From DATFQE01 sp963733845 (GTDB taxonomy: Bacteria; Actinomycetota; Thermoleophilia; Gaiellales; Gaiellaceae), in contig CAVTEM010000007.1 of NCBI GenBank assembly GCA_963733845.1, positions 1,054,001 through 1,118,000 on the forward strand: DNA of 64,000 nt, read 5' to 3'. The translations under genes and the position numbers were made by a program. The notes beneath the pieces are model-generated. The model was not told where the DNA came from and made no database searches. It worked only from the letters and a program-made list of their open reading frames with translations. Shown piece after piece: positions 23,959 through 33,679 of the stretch. Each line of letters opens with the position of its first letter. Within the stretch, counting starts at the first letter, position 1.

Positions 23959-24102
23959 GTCGCTCGTCGTCGGGGTGCGATGGTCGTTCCGAGGCAAGGA
24001 CGCAGGGAGCGTTCGTGCGAGGGGCAAGGACGCGTAGCGTGCGACCGAGGACGCAGCATCGGGGCGATCAGCGTGGTCCGACGGCTCAGCGTCATTTCGC
24101 CA
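23959..24102 (+). repeat. 144-base dispersed repeat family 2, copy B
   Basis: From GTCGCTCGTCGTCGGGGTGC to TTTCGCCA; same length as copy A and identical to it for the first ~55 bases. It occupies nearly the whole 190-base gap between two minus-strand genes but lies in the opposite orientation to them, whereas copy A is co-oriented with its PHP neighbour. The function is not apparent. Confidence 0.75.
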
Positions 24103-24119
24103 AGTCCTCGTGTGCAGCG

Positions 24120-25150
24120 TCACGCGTTCGTCCCGCGTGGAGTCGGCGTGGCGCTGACGGCGAAGTCGGCCGCGTTGTCGTTCGAGTCGGCACCGTCCGG
24201 CATCCGTCCGATGCTGGAGCCCGGGCTCGCCGTGGTGGGTGGCGCCGGCGCGGGGTTCCCCTCGACGAAGCCGTTGGCGACGGTGGCTCCCCCAGCCGAC
24301 CGAGTCGAGCAGCGCACCGTCCGGGTTGCGCACGCCGACGCCGCCGGCGGTCGCGGCGAGGCCGATGCCGAACGACTGATCGGGCGCGACCGGGCCCGCG
24401 TAGGAGCCGCCGCCCAGGAGGTAGTGGCCGCCCGGGGCGATGATCGTTCCCGCGGGTACCGCCGCGAGCAGCGTGTCGCTGGTGCCGGCGGCGGAGCGGT
24501 AGACGACGCGGTGCCCGCCGACGTCGACAGGCTCGGTACCGGCGTTCACGAGCTCGACGAACTCGTTCGCCGCTGCGCCCGTCATGCCGGTCATGACCTC
24601 GTTGACGCGGATCGTCGATCCCGGCCCGGGGCCACCGGACACGGAGCAGACGATCGTGGCCTCGTTGCCGGGCCCGTACTGGATCGTGACGGTGCCGACC
24701 GCAGCGTCGACCGTGCACGGCAGCCCGCCGAGCTCGTCGAACGACGCCAGGCCGCGGCCGGGCTCGCCTCGCGGGCCGGCCGGTCCCTGCGCACCCTGTG
24801 GCCCAGTGGGGCCTGCCGGCCCGGCTACGCCGGGGACGCCCTGGAGCCCTTGCTCTCCCTGCGGGCCGCGCTCGCCGGCTAGGCCCGGGTGCCCCCGCGG
24901 GACCGGCCGGTCCGGGCGGACCGGCGCTGCCCTTCGGCCCACGCACGTTCCAAACGAGGCGGCGTTCATTGGCGCGACAGGAAGCACCGGACGAGACGAG
25001 GCGCATGCTGCCGCTGGACTTGGCAGCGCAGGCCGTGATCGTCTCCGTGTTGGAGTGGCCGCCGCCCGTGGTTGCGGCAAAGGCCCCGCCGCCGACGGCG
25101 GCCAGCAGGCAGAGGGGTACGAGAACGCGGACAAGCGCGCGCGGACGCAT
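24120..25150 (-). CDS. Secreted collagen-like protein with lamin-tail domain (two frameshifts)
   Basis: About 342 aa after removing two extra bases (near 24883 and 24290). A signal peptide LVRVLVPLCLLAAVGGGAFA starts at the ATG at 25150 (AAGGGAGA upstream). A Cys-containing segment leads to about 16 collagen Gly-X-Y triplets (PKGSAGPPGPAGPAG, then ERGPQGEQGLQGVPGVAGPA). The C-terminal half, VNEVMTGMTGAAANEFVELV and NAGTEPVDVGGHRVVYRSAA, is a lamin-tail domain. Such proteins are surface or matrix components. The two shifts are both +1. Confidence 0.72.
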
Positions 25151-25281
25151 GGGATCTCCCTTGAGTCGAGGACTGGTCTGGCTCCGGAATACCCGCGCCC
25201 TGGAGCCCTCGCCAGAGCGCGTCACGGTCTCGGCACGGAGCTGACACAGAGTCGTGACGGCTCGCCGTCCAGAATGGACAC

Positions 25282-25425
25282 ATGCGGCCCGACAGCACCG
25301 TCGGCGTCCTCGCCGCCGCTCTCGTCGCGCTACTCGTCGTGGGCGCGCTGGCGATCGCCTTCGCGGCCCTCGCCGGCGAGGGGGACGAGCCACCGCCGCC
25401 GAGGGTCGTGACGATTCGAAGCTAG
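25282..25425 (+). CDS. Small single-span membrane protein, 47 aa
   Basis: MRPDSTVGVLAAALVALLVV continues as a single transmembrane helix, followed by a short polar tail GEGDEPPPPRVVTIRS. Codon use matches the surroundings and it fills an otherwise empty 330-base gap (25151-25480). No strong Shine-Dalgarno, no recognised family. Existence is plausible but unproven. Confidence 0.4.
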   Translation: MRPDSTVGVLAAALVALLVVGALAIAFAALAGEGDEPPPPRVVTIRS

Positions 25426-25480
25426 CTTCCGCGTCCGCCCGCGCGCCGCCGCGAAACGGCCGACCTGATGAAGTACGCAC

Positions 25481-26704
25481 GTGGACGCCCACGAGCTCGC
25501 ACGGCGCTTCCCGCCCGGTTTCGTCTGGGGCGCGGCTACGGCCGCCTACCAGATCGAGGGCGCCTGGGACGAGAACGGCAAGGGCCCGTCGATCTGGGAC
25601 GAGTTCTGTCGACGCCCCGGCTCGATCGAGAACGGCGACACCGGAGACGTCGCCTGCGACCACGTTCACCGCTTCCGCGAGGACGTCGCGCTGATGGCCG
25701 AGCTCGGCCTCGACGCCTACCGTTTCTCGATCTCATGGCCGCGCGTCCTGCCCGAGGGCACCGGGCGGCCGAGCGAGGCGGGACTGGCCTTCTACGACGA
25801 GCTCGTCGACGCTCTGCTGGCCCACGCCATCCGGCCGTTCGCGACGCTCTACCACTGGGACCTTCCGCTCGCGCTCCACGAGCGAGGAGGCTGGGAGTCG
25901 CCGGACATGCCCGCCTGGTTCGCCGAGTACGCCGACCTGGTGACCCGGCGCCTGGGCGATCGTGTCCTCGACTGGATCACGCTCAACGAGCCGGAGGTCG
26001 TGTACTCGCACGGCTACGGCACCGGCGAGCACGCTCCCGGGATCCGGGACGACGCCAGTGCCGAGCGGGTCGCGGCGAACCTGGTGCTCTCGCACGAGGC
26101 GGGACTGCAGGCGATCCGGGCGGCCTCTCCCGAGGCGAGGATCGGGATCGCCCTCAGCCTCGCGCCCATCCACGCGCCGACTCCGGAGGAAGCCGCCCGC
26201 TACGACGAGGCACGGAACCGGCGCTTCCTCGACCCGATCGTCCGTGACGGATCGCCCCTCGACTTCCTCGGAGTCAACTACTACAGCCGCGAGGTACTGG
26301 GCCCGCTGCCCGCGGACGTGGAGCGGACCGCGTTCGGCTGGGAGGTCTACCCGGCCGGCCTGACCGAGACGCTGCTGCGACTGCACCGCGAGTACGGCCC
26401 AATCGAGCTCTACGTGACCGAGAACGGCGCGGCCTACCGCGACGAGGTCGGGCCCGCGGGCGACGTGGCGGACGAAGGCCGGGTCAGCTACCTCGAACGG
26501 CATCTCGCCGCTGCGGCGGACGCGATCGAGGCGGGCGCGCCCCTCGCCGGCTACTTCGTGTGGTCGCTGCTCGACAACTTCGAGTGGGCGAAGGGCTACT
26601 CGATGCGGTTCGGGATCGTGCGCGTGGACTACGAGACCCAGCGCCGCACCGTGAAGGCGAGCGGCCGGCGCTACGCCGAGATCGTCGGGGCGGCCGGGCG
26701 CTGA
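25481..26704 (+). CDS. Glycoside hydrolase family 1 beta-glucosidase
   Basis: 407 aa from the GTG at 25481. The signature FVWGAATAAYQIEGAWDENG near the N-terminus, the acid/base Glu in ITLNEPEVVYSHGYGTGEHA and the nucleophile Glu in LYVTENGAAYRDE are all present, as is the closing SLLDNFEWAKGYSMRFGIV. It cleaves terminal beta-glucosyl or related residues from oligosaccharides in the cytosol, as no signal peptide is present. Its stop overlaps the galactokinase start region, suggesting one operon for beta-galactoside or related sugar use. Another GH1 enzyme lies at 32279. Confidence 0.93.
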   Translation: MDAHELARRFPPGFVWGAATAAYQIEGAWDENGKGPSIWDEFCRRPGSIENGDTGDVACDHVHRFREDVALMAELGLDAYRFSISWPRVLPEGTGRPSEAGLAFYDELVDALLAHAIRPFATLYHWDLPLALHERGGWESPDMPAWFAEYADLVTRRLGDRVLDWITLNEPEVVYSHGYGTGEHAPGIRDDASAERVAANLVLSHEAGLQAIRAASPEARIGIALSLAPIHAPTPEEAARYDEARNRRFLDPIVRDGSPLDFLGVNYYSREVLGPLPADVERTAFGWEVYPAGLTETLLRLHREYGPIELYVTENGAAYRDEVGPAGDVADEGRVSYLERHLAAAADAIEAGAPLAGYFVWSLLDNFEWAKGYSMRFGIVRVDYETQRRTVKASGRRYAEIVGAAGR

Positions 26705-28065
26705 GCGCGACGCAGCTCCATCGAGCGCCCGGGCGCGTCAACTTGATCGGCGAGCACACGGATTACGCCGGCGGACTCGTGCTTCCCGTCGCGCTCGACC
26801 TCGGGGTTTCGGTCGTCGGCGAGCCCGGGGAGGAGATCGAGCTCGCTTCGGATCGCTTCGACGCCGACGAGGGCTGGCGGCGCTACGTGGCGGCGGTGGC
26901 CGCCGAGCTGGGTGCGACGGCCGGCTTCCGAGGGCGGATCGTCTCGGACCTGCCGGCGGGCGCGGGGCTGTCGTCGTCCGCGGCGCTCGAGGTTGCGGTG
27001 GCGCTTGCGCTCTGCAGCGCCGACGGCCGGGAGCTCGAGCGGCTCGAGCTCGCCGAGCTCTGCCGCCGCGCGGAGGAGCGAGCCGTCGGCGTGCCCTGCG
27101 GCCTCATGGACCAGGCGTCGGCTCTGCTCGCGCGCGCGGGCCACGCGCTCCTGCTCGACTGTGGGACGCGCGAGTACCGGCACGTCGAGTTCCCGGCCGA
27201 CCTGGAGCTGCTCGTCGTCGACTCCGGGAGGCGGCGCCGGCTGCACGAGTCCGCCTACGCCGAGCGGAGGGCGGAGGTCGAGGCCGGCGATCCGCGGCGG
27301 CTCCGCCACGTGCACTCGGAGAGCGAGCGCGTGCTCGAGGTCGCCGCCGCCCTCGAAAGCGGCGACCGGGACACGCTGCGGCGGTCGCTGGCGGCCGGCC
27401 ACGCAAGCCTCCGCGACGACTTCGAGGTGTCGACGCCCGAGCTCGACTCGCTCGTGGAGGCCGTGCTCGCGGCGGGAGCCGTCGCAGCACGTATGACCGG
27501 CGCGGGCTTCGGAGGCTCGATCGTGGCCGTGGTCGACCGAGGCGAAGGCGACCGCATCGGGCGCGCCGCCGGCGGCGAGTTCCACGTCTTCCGACCCTCG
27601 GGCGCCGCCAGGTCGATCCGGCCGGCGCGAGCGGACGAGGCAGCGACGGCCGCGGAGCTCGTCCAGCGGGCGTACGGCCATTACGTCGAGCGGATCGGAA
27701 TCAGGCCGCGCCCGCTGGACGACGACTACGACGCGGCGGTCGCGGCCGGGGAGCTGTGGCTGCTGCACGACGGCGACCTGGCGGGTCTCGTGCAGCTCCG
27801 GACGGTCGACGAGCACCTGCTCGTCGAGAACGTGGCCGTCGAGCCCGACCGCCAGGGCGAGGGCCTGGGCCGGTCGCTGCTCGCCTTCGCCGGCGACGAG
27901 GCGGTGCGGAGGAGGCTGCCCGAGCTGCGGCTGTACACGAACGTGGCCATGACGGAGAACATCGCCCTCTACCGCCGGCTCGGCTGGGAGGAGTACGAGC
28001 GCAGCGCGGACGGGCCATACTCGCGGGTGTTCTTCCGAAAGCCAGCGGGCGAGGAGGTGTCATGA
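26701..28065 (+). CDS. Galactokinase fused to a GNAT acetyltransferase domain
   Basis: About 454 aa. Residues 1-310 are a GHMP kinase: HRAPGRVNLIGEHTDYAGGL (galactokinase signature), SDLPAGAGLSSSAALEVAVA (ATP loop), GVPCGLMDQASALLA and ARMTGAGFGGSIVAVVDRG. From ~315 a complete GNAT domain follows without a stop: RSIRPARADEAATAAELVQR, VENVAVEPDRQGEGLGRSLL and NIALYRRLGWEEYERS. No ATG/GTG/TTG fits before the kinase motif except ones deep in the preceding GH1 gene; a CTG at 26701 overlapping the GH1 stop is the likeliest start. The kinase would feed galactose into the Leloir pathway. Confidence 0.8.
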   Translation: MSATQLHRAPGRVNLIGEHTDYAGGLVLPVALDLGVSVVGEPGEEIELASDRFDADEGWRRYVAAVAAELGATAGFRGRIVSDLPAGAGLSSSAALEVAVALALCSADGRELERLELAELCRRAEERAVGVPCGLMDQASALLARAGHALLLDCGTREYRHVEFPADLELLVVDSGRRRRLHESAYAERRAEVEAGDPRRLRHVHSESERVLEVAAALESGDRDTLRRSLAAGHASLRDDFEVSTPELDSLVEAVLAAGAVAARMTGAGFGGSIVAVVDRGEGDRIGRAAGGEFHVFRPSGAARSIRPARADEAATAAELVQRAYGHYVERIGIRPRPLDDDYDAAVAAGELWLLHDGDLAGLVQLRTVDEHLLVENVAVEPDRQGEGLGRSLLAFAGDEAVRRRLPELRLYTNVAMTENIALYRRLGWEEYERSADGPYSRVFFRKPAGEEVS

Positions 28066-28487
28066 CAGGAAAGGCCGACTTCACCGAGAGCGAGTGGGAG
28101 ACCCTGCAGAAGGGCGTCACGGGGGCGGGGCTGCTCGTCTCGGTCAGCGACAAGGGGTTCTTCGACACGTTCAAGGAGGCCGGTGCCCTGGCCAAGCATC
28201 TGGCCAAGGCGCGCGAGGATCACGACAACGACCTCGTGCGCGAGCTCAGTCCCGCCGGCCGCAGCGGGTTCGGGCTGACCGACTCGCCCAAGGAGGTCGA
28301 GCAGGAGACGCTCGAGGCGCTCACGGCCGCAGTGGGCATCCTGCGCCAGAAGGCGCCCGACGACGTCGACGAGTACGGCAGTTTCGTGCTCGACGTGGCC
28401 GAGTCGGTGGCCGAGGCGGCCAAGGGGGTCGCCACCGGCGAGACGGCGGCGATCGAGAAGATCCGGGCGGCGCTCGACGCAGGCTGA
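28062..28487 (+). CDS. Hypothetical helical protein, 141 aa
   Basis: The ATG overlaps the previous stop (ATGA) and is preceded by GAGGAGG. MTGKADFTESEWETLQKGVT, SVSDKGFFDTFKEAGALAKH and PDDVDEYGSFVLDVAESVAE look like an all-helical TerB-like or TipAS-like fold, but I do not recognise the family with confidence. No membrane segment and no Cys. Co-transcribed with the galactokinase-GNAT gene. Its last codons form the left arm of a terminator. Confidence 0.65.
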   Translation: MTGKADFTESEWETLQKGVTGAGLLVSVSDKGFFDTFKEAGALAKHLAKAREDHDNDLVRELSPAGRSGFGLTDSPKEVEQETLEALTAAVGILRQKAPDDVDEYGSFVLDVAESVAEAAKGVATGETAAIEKIRAALDAG

Positions 28488-28500
28488 GCGCCGCCCGGAT
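28461..28500. terminator. 15-bp inverted repeat spanning a stop codon
   Basis: ATCCGGGCGGCGCTC (28461-28475) and GAGCGCCGCCCGGAT (28486-28500) are perfect arms with a 10-base loop that contains the stop region of the plus-strand gene. It lies just before the stop of the convergent acylase gene (28512) and can end both transcripts. Confidence 0.8.
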
Positions 28501-28511
28501 CGGTCTTGCGT

Positions 28512-31302
28512 CTAGGGCGCCGGAACCAGCCTCAGCTTGGAGCTCGCGTCGCCGCGGATGTCGCCCGCGTCGACCGTCGCGTCGTGGTACTCGCCCGTCA
28601 GCCAGAGCCCGAGCTGGTTCCCGAACCAGCGGCCGGCCGGGTTGCCGCTCTCGCCGCCGGGAATCACCTGGACGGCGTGCGGGCCTGAGCGGAGCTGCTC
28701 GGCCGCGAACCGCCGCGCCGGCCCGCTGCCGAACATGAAACCGTTCAGCGTCGACGCCCGCGGGTTGTGCGAGGAGGCGTCGACGGCGCTGAACCCGCCG
28801 TCCGTGGCGATCCCGGACAAGCCGGGGCCGAGGTCGGAGAAGCCCGCGCCGGTCGGGATCGAGAACGGCCCGCCCAGCGGGTGCCGGAACACGATCCGGT
28901 GCAGCTTGCCCCAGCGGTAGTCGGCCTGGTTCGCCGAACCGCCGAAGGCCGGTGCGAACGCCGGGCTCGCCGCGAGGTCGAGCGCGGCCTTGAGCGCGCC
29001 GAGCACGGCGGTGTCGCGGCCGACCGGGCCGGCGAAGAACTGGATCCCGGATGCGCCGGTCCCGTTCGAGGCGAGCAGCCGCCGCAGCGCCGTCATCGCC
29101 TGGTCGCCGCCGGGCAGGAAGCCGCCGAGGCCGCGCGCCACGAGCGGTGCGTCCACGATCGCCGCGAGCACGCGGCCGCGCCAGAGGCTGTAGATCGTGG
29201 TCGCGACGCTGGCGTCGATCTCGGCCTGCGTGGGCGGATAGCGCATCCCGTAGAAGTCGCTCGCGTCGTAGCCCTCGGCGAGCCCTGTCGGGGTGGAGAA
29301 CTTCCACGCCGCGAGGCGTGCGACCGCCTGCTGGATCGCCGGGTCGGCGCCGAGCGCGGCGAGCGCGGGCGGTGCGCCCGGTGTCTGAGCCGCTGCGAGC
29401 GCCGCGGTGACGAAGGGCGTCAGCACCTCGGCGTCGTGCAGCTTCTCGTCCGACTGGATCTGCGTCAGCTCGAAGAACGAGACCTTGCCGTCGCCGTCCA
29501 GAGCCTCGCCGATCCGCCGTGAGATCCGCGCGTTGCGGTTGCCGTCGGAGTGGCCGGGCGTGATGTAGCGGATTCCGCCGCCGGGCCGGAGCTCGTTCAG
29601 CGGGTCGTTGTCGAAGGTCTGCCCGTTCGGGTCCTGGTTCGCGTTCGCGATCCAGCCGCGCTTCGGGTTGACGAGGCCGTCCATCTCGGCGAACGGGAGC
29701 ACCTCGTACGGAAGCGCCTGGTCCTCCGCCCGCGTCGGGTCGGAGATCCACTCGTTGCCGCCGAGGCCGCTGCGGACGAAGTAGGGCGGCAGGCCCGCGA
29801 CCGTCCCTGCCTGGAGGTCCTCGCGCAGCGGGATCTCGCGCGCTGGTCTTGTAGCCGATGTTGCCGCTGTCGTCGGCATACATCCAGTTCTGCGCGCCGA
29901 AGTCGAAGTAGCGCTGGGCGTCGATCGCCTCGGTCACGTCATCCGCCTGGGAGAGCAGGCGGAAGAAGTCGACCTCGCGGGTGGCGCCGAAGCCCGTGAA
30001 CTGCACGGACAGGCCGGTAGCCCCGGTCACACTGATGATCGGGCCGTTGTTCCGCCTCGGAACGACCACCGTGGCGGCGGGAACGCCGGCCGCAGGCGGG
30101 ACGACGACGAGGTCGTCGGGGGTGCCGTTGCCGACCTGGTTCGTCCGGAACGTCTCCGGGATGATCTGGGTCGGCTCCGGGACGCCCTTGTACGTCGTCG
30201 CCACCGGGACGCCTCCCGCGATCACGAGCTGCTCCTGGTAGACGTCGGTGACGTCGGTCGGGTTCACCGTCGAGCCCCAGGAGACGGCGCCGTTCGTGCC
30301 GTGGACGACCGCCGGCGCTCCGGGGAAGGCCACGCCGTAGAGCGTCAGGCGCTCCTTGCCGTTGACGTCGATGCCGATCTCGTGGAAGGTCGCCGGAGAG
30401 GGGAGGGACAGGTGCGGATCGCTCGCCACCATCGGGCGCCCGCTCTTCGACTTCTTGCCGGAGACCACGAAGATGTTGGAGCCCGTCTCGACGGAGCGCT
30501 CGACGGCGATCCCGGCGCGCTCGGCTTTGGCGATTGCGCTCTCGGTGGCCTGGGCGACTGCGTCGCCGAGACCGTGCGTCGACCAGCTCGCATGGCCGTT
30601 TCCGTTCGCAGGCTGCGAGGTCTCGCCGGGCAGGATCGAGGGCGCGTGCGCGAACGGCTCGCTTCGGACGACGTCCTCGAAGAACAGCTTGCGCCCGTCG
30701 AAGCCGAGGGCGGCGCCGGCCGTCTGGTACGCGATCAGGCGCTGGGTGTTCGTGAGGTCGCCCAGGTCGAAGGAGAGCCCGAACGCCAGCAGCTTCGTGA
30801 TCGCGACCGAGTCGAGTGCGGTCCAGGCCGGCACCTGCGCCTTGGTCAGCTCGAGGGCCGCGTACTCGGAGGGGAGCGGGTTGGCCGCCAGCCACGCGTT
30901 CACGCCCTTCGCGTAGGCGTCCAAAATCGTCTTGCTCGGCTGCGAGAGCTCCGCGAGCGAGCGGGCCGCAGCGCGGCGAAGTCCGAACGTGCGGAGCTGG
31001 GCGTCACCTGCGATCGCGCCGGAGCCCAGCAGCTCCGCGAGGGTGCCACTCGCCTGGCGGCGGCTCGAGTCCATCTGGAAGAGCCGGTCCTCGGCGTGGA
31101 GGTAGCCGACGGCGAAGTACGCGTCGTGGGCGCTCTTCGCGAAGACGTGCGGAACGCCCAGCTGGTCGCGGATCACCTCGACGGGCCGCTCGAGCCCCGG
31201 TGCCGTGATCCGGGTCGTGGTCGGCCCGTGAGCGAGCGAGGCACCGGGCAACAGCAGCAGCGCGGCGAGCGCGCCGAGCACGAACAGCGTCCTTGCGACC
31301 AT
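28512..31302 (-). CDS. Secreted penicillin acylase family protein (Ntn hydrolase, frameshifted)
   Basis: About 929 aa after one extra base near 29840 (GCGCGCG) is ignored. Signal peptide TLFVLGALAALLLLPGASLA; alpha-chain part VIRDQLGVPHVFAKSAHDAY, YLHAEDRLFQMDSSRRQASG; autocleavage/nucleophile SVETGSNIFVVSGKKS, where the Ser after Gly becomes the N-terminal catalytic residue; beta-chain VASDPHLSLPSPATFHEIGI. It hydrolyses amide bonds of penicillin-like or acyl-homoserine-lactone-like substrates outside the cytoplasm. Start ATG at 31302 with GAGGAGAA upstream. Confidence 0.87.
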
Positions 31303-31404
31303 CGAGTTCTCCTCTCCCTGGACGGCTTTCGTCCGCGCGATCATCACGCTCCAGCCCCCGCCCGGCAACCGGGTTCGGCGCGCCCCGGAGCTAGTGTCCT
31401 CGCG

Positions 31405-32265
31405 ATGGAGCCTCCGGCCTACGGCGCTCAGAGCATGACCACCCCGCTTCGGCGTGTGGTCGTCGTCGCGCCCCGACCGGAGGAGGCGGCCCGCTGGAGC
31501 GAGGCGGGCTGGCGCGCCGCGCCCGACCCCGCGCGGCTGGCGGACGAGCACGAAGCGTTCCGGGCCGAGGTCGCCGCCGAGGGCGCGGAGGTGATCGTGC
31601 GGAGACCTCGCCCGGAGCGGGGCTCGACGGCATCTATCCCTACGACCCGGTGCTCGTCGGGAGCTGCGGGCGCGATCCTGCTGCGGCCCGGCAAGGATTC
31701 GCGTCTCGGCGAGGTGGAACCGCTGGGCGAGACGCTCGAGTCGGCCGGGGTGCCTACGGCGGCCCGCGTCGAGGCCCCGGCGACCGTCGACGGCGGCGAC
31801 ACGTGCTGGCTCGACGAGCGCACGCTCGCGGTCGGCCTCGGCTACCGCACGAACGAGGCCGGCGCAGCCGCCCTACGCGCGGCGCTCCCAGACGTGGATG
31901 TGCTCGCGTTCGACCTGCCCCACTACCGCGGGCGGGCGAAGCTTCTGCACCTGATGTCCCTGATCTCCCCCCTTGCGGACGACCTCGCAGTCGTCTACCT
32001 GCCGCTCTTGCCCGTCCGCCTGGTGGAGCTGCTCGCGAACCGAGGAGTCGAGCTCGTCGAGGTGCCCGACGAGGAGTTCCCGACCCAGGGCCCGAACGTC
32101 CTGGCGCTCGCGCCGCGAGTGGCGCTGGCGCTCGACGGCAATCCCGAGACGAGGCGGCGGCTGGAGCGCGCGGGGGTCGACGTCCGGGTCTACCGCGGCG
32201 ACGAGCTCTCGCACAAGGGCGACGGCGGGCCGACCTGCCTCACGCGGCCGATCCTGCGCGGCTAG
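31405..32265 (+). CDS. Amidinotransferase/DDAH-like hydrolase (two compensating frameshifts)
   Basis: 286 aa as read. LRRVVVVAPRPEEAARW opens the fold; GAILLRPGKDSRL, DGGDTCWLDERTLAVGLGYR, LPHYRGRAKLLHLMSLISPL and the Cys motif GDGGPTCLTRPILRG match the dimethylargininase/arginine-deiminase-like group, with the last Cys as nucleophile. Between ~31601 and ~31670 the frame is wrong: the expected GLDGIYPYDPVLVGSCG is encoded one frame away, implying a missing base then an extra base. Substrate is probably an arginine derivative. It converges on the GH1 gene at 32279. Confidence 0.78.
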   Translation: MEPPAYGAQSMTTPLRRVVVVAPRPEEAARWSEAGWRAAPDPARLADEHEAFRAEVAAEGAEVIVRRPRPERGSTASIPTTRCSSGAAGAILLRPGKDSRLGEVEPLGETLESAGVPTAARVEAPATVDGGDTCWLDERTLAVGLGYRTNEAGAAALRAALPDVDVLAFDLPHYRGRAKLLHLMSLISPLADDLAVVYLPLLPVRLVELLANRGVELVEVPDEEFPTQGPNVLALAPRVALALDGNPETRRRLERAGVDVRVYRGDELSHKGDGGPTCLTRPILRG

Positions 32266-32278
32266 TGCTTCGGCCGGC

Positions 32279-33661
32279 CTAGGCTGCGCTGGGAGTGGAC
32301 GGCCGCGCGTCGCGTGCGCCGGTCGTCGCCGCGATGAAGTCGCGGTACCAGTAGAAGCTCGACTTCGGGATCCGCGCCAGCGTCGGGTAGTCGACGTATA
32401 CGAGCCCGAAGCGCTTGCCGTAGCCGTGGGCCCACTCGAAGTTGTCGAGGAAGGACCAGACGAAGTAGCCCGCGATCGGCACGCCGGCCTCGAGGGCGCG
32501 GCCGATCGCCTTGATGTGCTCCTCGAGGTAGTCCCGGCGCTCGGGGTCGCGGACGCTGCCGTCGTGGGCGCGCAGGTCGCCGAAGGCGGCGCCATTCTCG
32601 GTCACATAGATCGGTAGCGGGCCGAACTCGTTCTGGAGCTTCACGAGCAGGTCGAAGAGGCCGTCCGGGGAGACCTCCCAGCCCATGTCCGTGTAGTCGG
32701 AGTCCGCGATGTGCACGGTGCGGGCGCCGTTCTCGCCGTGGGCGACCACCTCGCGGCGGTAGTAGTTGATGCCCATGAAGTCGATTGGGGCGGCGATCAG
32801 ATCGAAGTCGCCGTCCTCGACACGGGGTGCGCTGTCGCCGAAGTGCTCGAGCAGGTCGGCCGGGTACGAGCCCCGGAAGAGCGGGTCGAGGAACCAGCGG
32901 TTGTGGAAGCCGTCGAAGTGGCGGGCTGCGGCGACGTCCGGCGCGTCGTCGGAGGCGGGGTAGACCGGAAACACGTCCAGCGTGATGCCGACCTGGGCTC
33001 CCGGCGATTCACGGCGCAGGATCTCGGCCGCGCGACCGTGGGCGAGCAGCAGGTGGTGGGCTGCCGCGAGGGAGTCGCGCTCGCTCGTGCGACCAGGGGC
33101 GTGCATGCCCCACCCGTAGCCGAGCCACGCCGAGACGCGGGGCTCGCTGACGGTGATCCAGTGCTCGACCCGGTCGCCGAGCCTGGCGGCGACGGCTTCG
33201 ACGTACTCGGCGAAGGCGTCCACCGTGGCGCGCTCCGGCCAGCCGCCGAGGTCCTCGAGCGCCTGGGGCAGGTCCCAGTGGTAGAGCGTGACGAACGGCT
33301 TGATGCCCGAGTCCAGCAGCTCGTCCACGAGCTCGTCGTAGAAGTCGAGGCCGGCGACGTTCACCTTCCCCCGGCCCTCCGGGAGGATCCGGGGCCAGGC
33401 GATCGAGAGCCTGTAGGCGTTCACGCCGAGCTCGCTCATCAGCCCCACGTCCTCGCGGTAGCGGTGGTAGAAGTCGCACGCCACGGCCCCGCTGTCGCCG
33501 TTTCTGACCTTGCCGTCGGTGGCGCAGAAGCGATCCCAGATGCTCTCGCCACGGCCGTCCTCGGCCACCGCGCCCTCGATCTGGTAGGCGGCGGTCGCCA
33601 CGCCCCACACGAAATCGGCGGGGTAGACAGGGTCCTGGGGGTGTGATTCGTCGGTCGTCAC
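32279..33661 (-). CDS. Glycoside hydrolase family 1 beta-glucosidase
   Basis: 460 aa from the GTG at 33661; a TTG at 33673 is an alternative and would make the transcript leaderless. FVWGVATAAYQIEGAVAEDG, WITVSEPRVSAWLGYGWGMH (acid/base Glu within SEP rather than NEP) and the nucleophile in IYVTENGAAFGDL define family 1, as does SFLDNFEWAHGYGKRFGLV. Cytosolic. It is divergent from the lacI-type gene, with a LacI operator at its transcription start, so it belongs to the oligosaccharide locus that continues to 42888. The Asn-to-Ser change before the acid/base Glu is unusual. Confidence 0.92.
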   Translation of the reverse strand: MTTDESHPQDPVYPADFVWGVATAAYQIEGAVAEDGRGESIWDRFCATDGKVRNGDSGAVACDFYHRYREDVGLMSELGVNAYRLSIAWPRILPEGRGKVNVAGLDFYDELVDELLDSGIKPFVTLYHWDLPQALEDLGGWPERATVDAFAEYVEAVAARLGDRVEHWITVSEPRVSAWLGYGWGMHAPGRTSERDSLAAAHHLLLAHGRAAEILRRESPGAQVGITLDVFPVYPASDDAPDVAAARHFDGFHNRWFLDPLFRGSYPADLLEHFGDSAPRVEDGDFDLIAAPIDFMGINYYRREVVAHGENGARTVHIADSDYTDMGWEVSPDGLFDLLVKLQNEFGPLPIYVTENGAAFGDLRAHDGSVRDPERRDYLEEHIKAIGRALEAGVPIAGYFVWSFLDNFEWAHGYGKRFGLVYVDYPTLARIPKSSFYWYRDFIAATTGARDARPSTPSAA

Positions 33662-33675
33662 TGAACCGGTCAAGT
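33659..33675. promoter_or_regulatory. LacI-type operator O1
   Basis: CACTGAACCGGTCAAGT lies at the predicted start point of the GH1 gene and contains the LacI-like pseudo-palindrome TGAACCGGTCA centred on CCGG. Fifteen of 17 bases match O2 upstream of the GH5-like gene. The lacI-type gene lies between the two sites. Confidence 0.75.
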
Positions 33676-33679
33676 CGGT

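Noticed and set aside
24700..25000. GC-rich periodic sequence as a DNA repeat element
   Set aside because: The periodicity comes from collagen Gly-X-Y codons.
30040..30075. GCCTCGGAACGACCAC in the acylase gene as a third copy of repeat family 2
   Set aside because: Only about 15 bases match and they encode conserved protein sequence, so it is probably coincidence.
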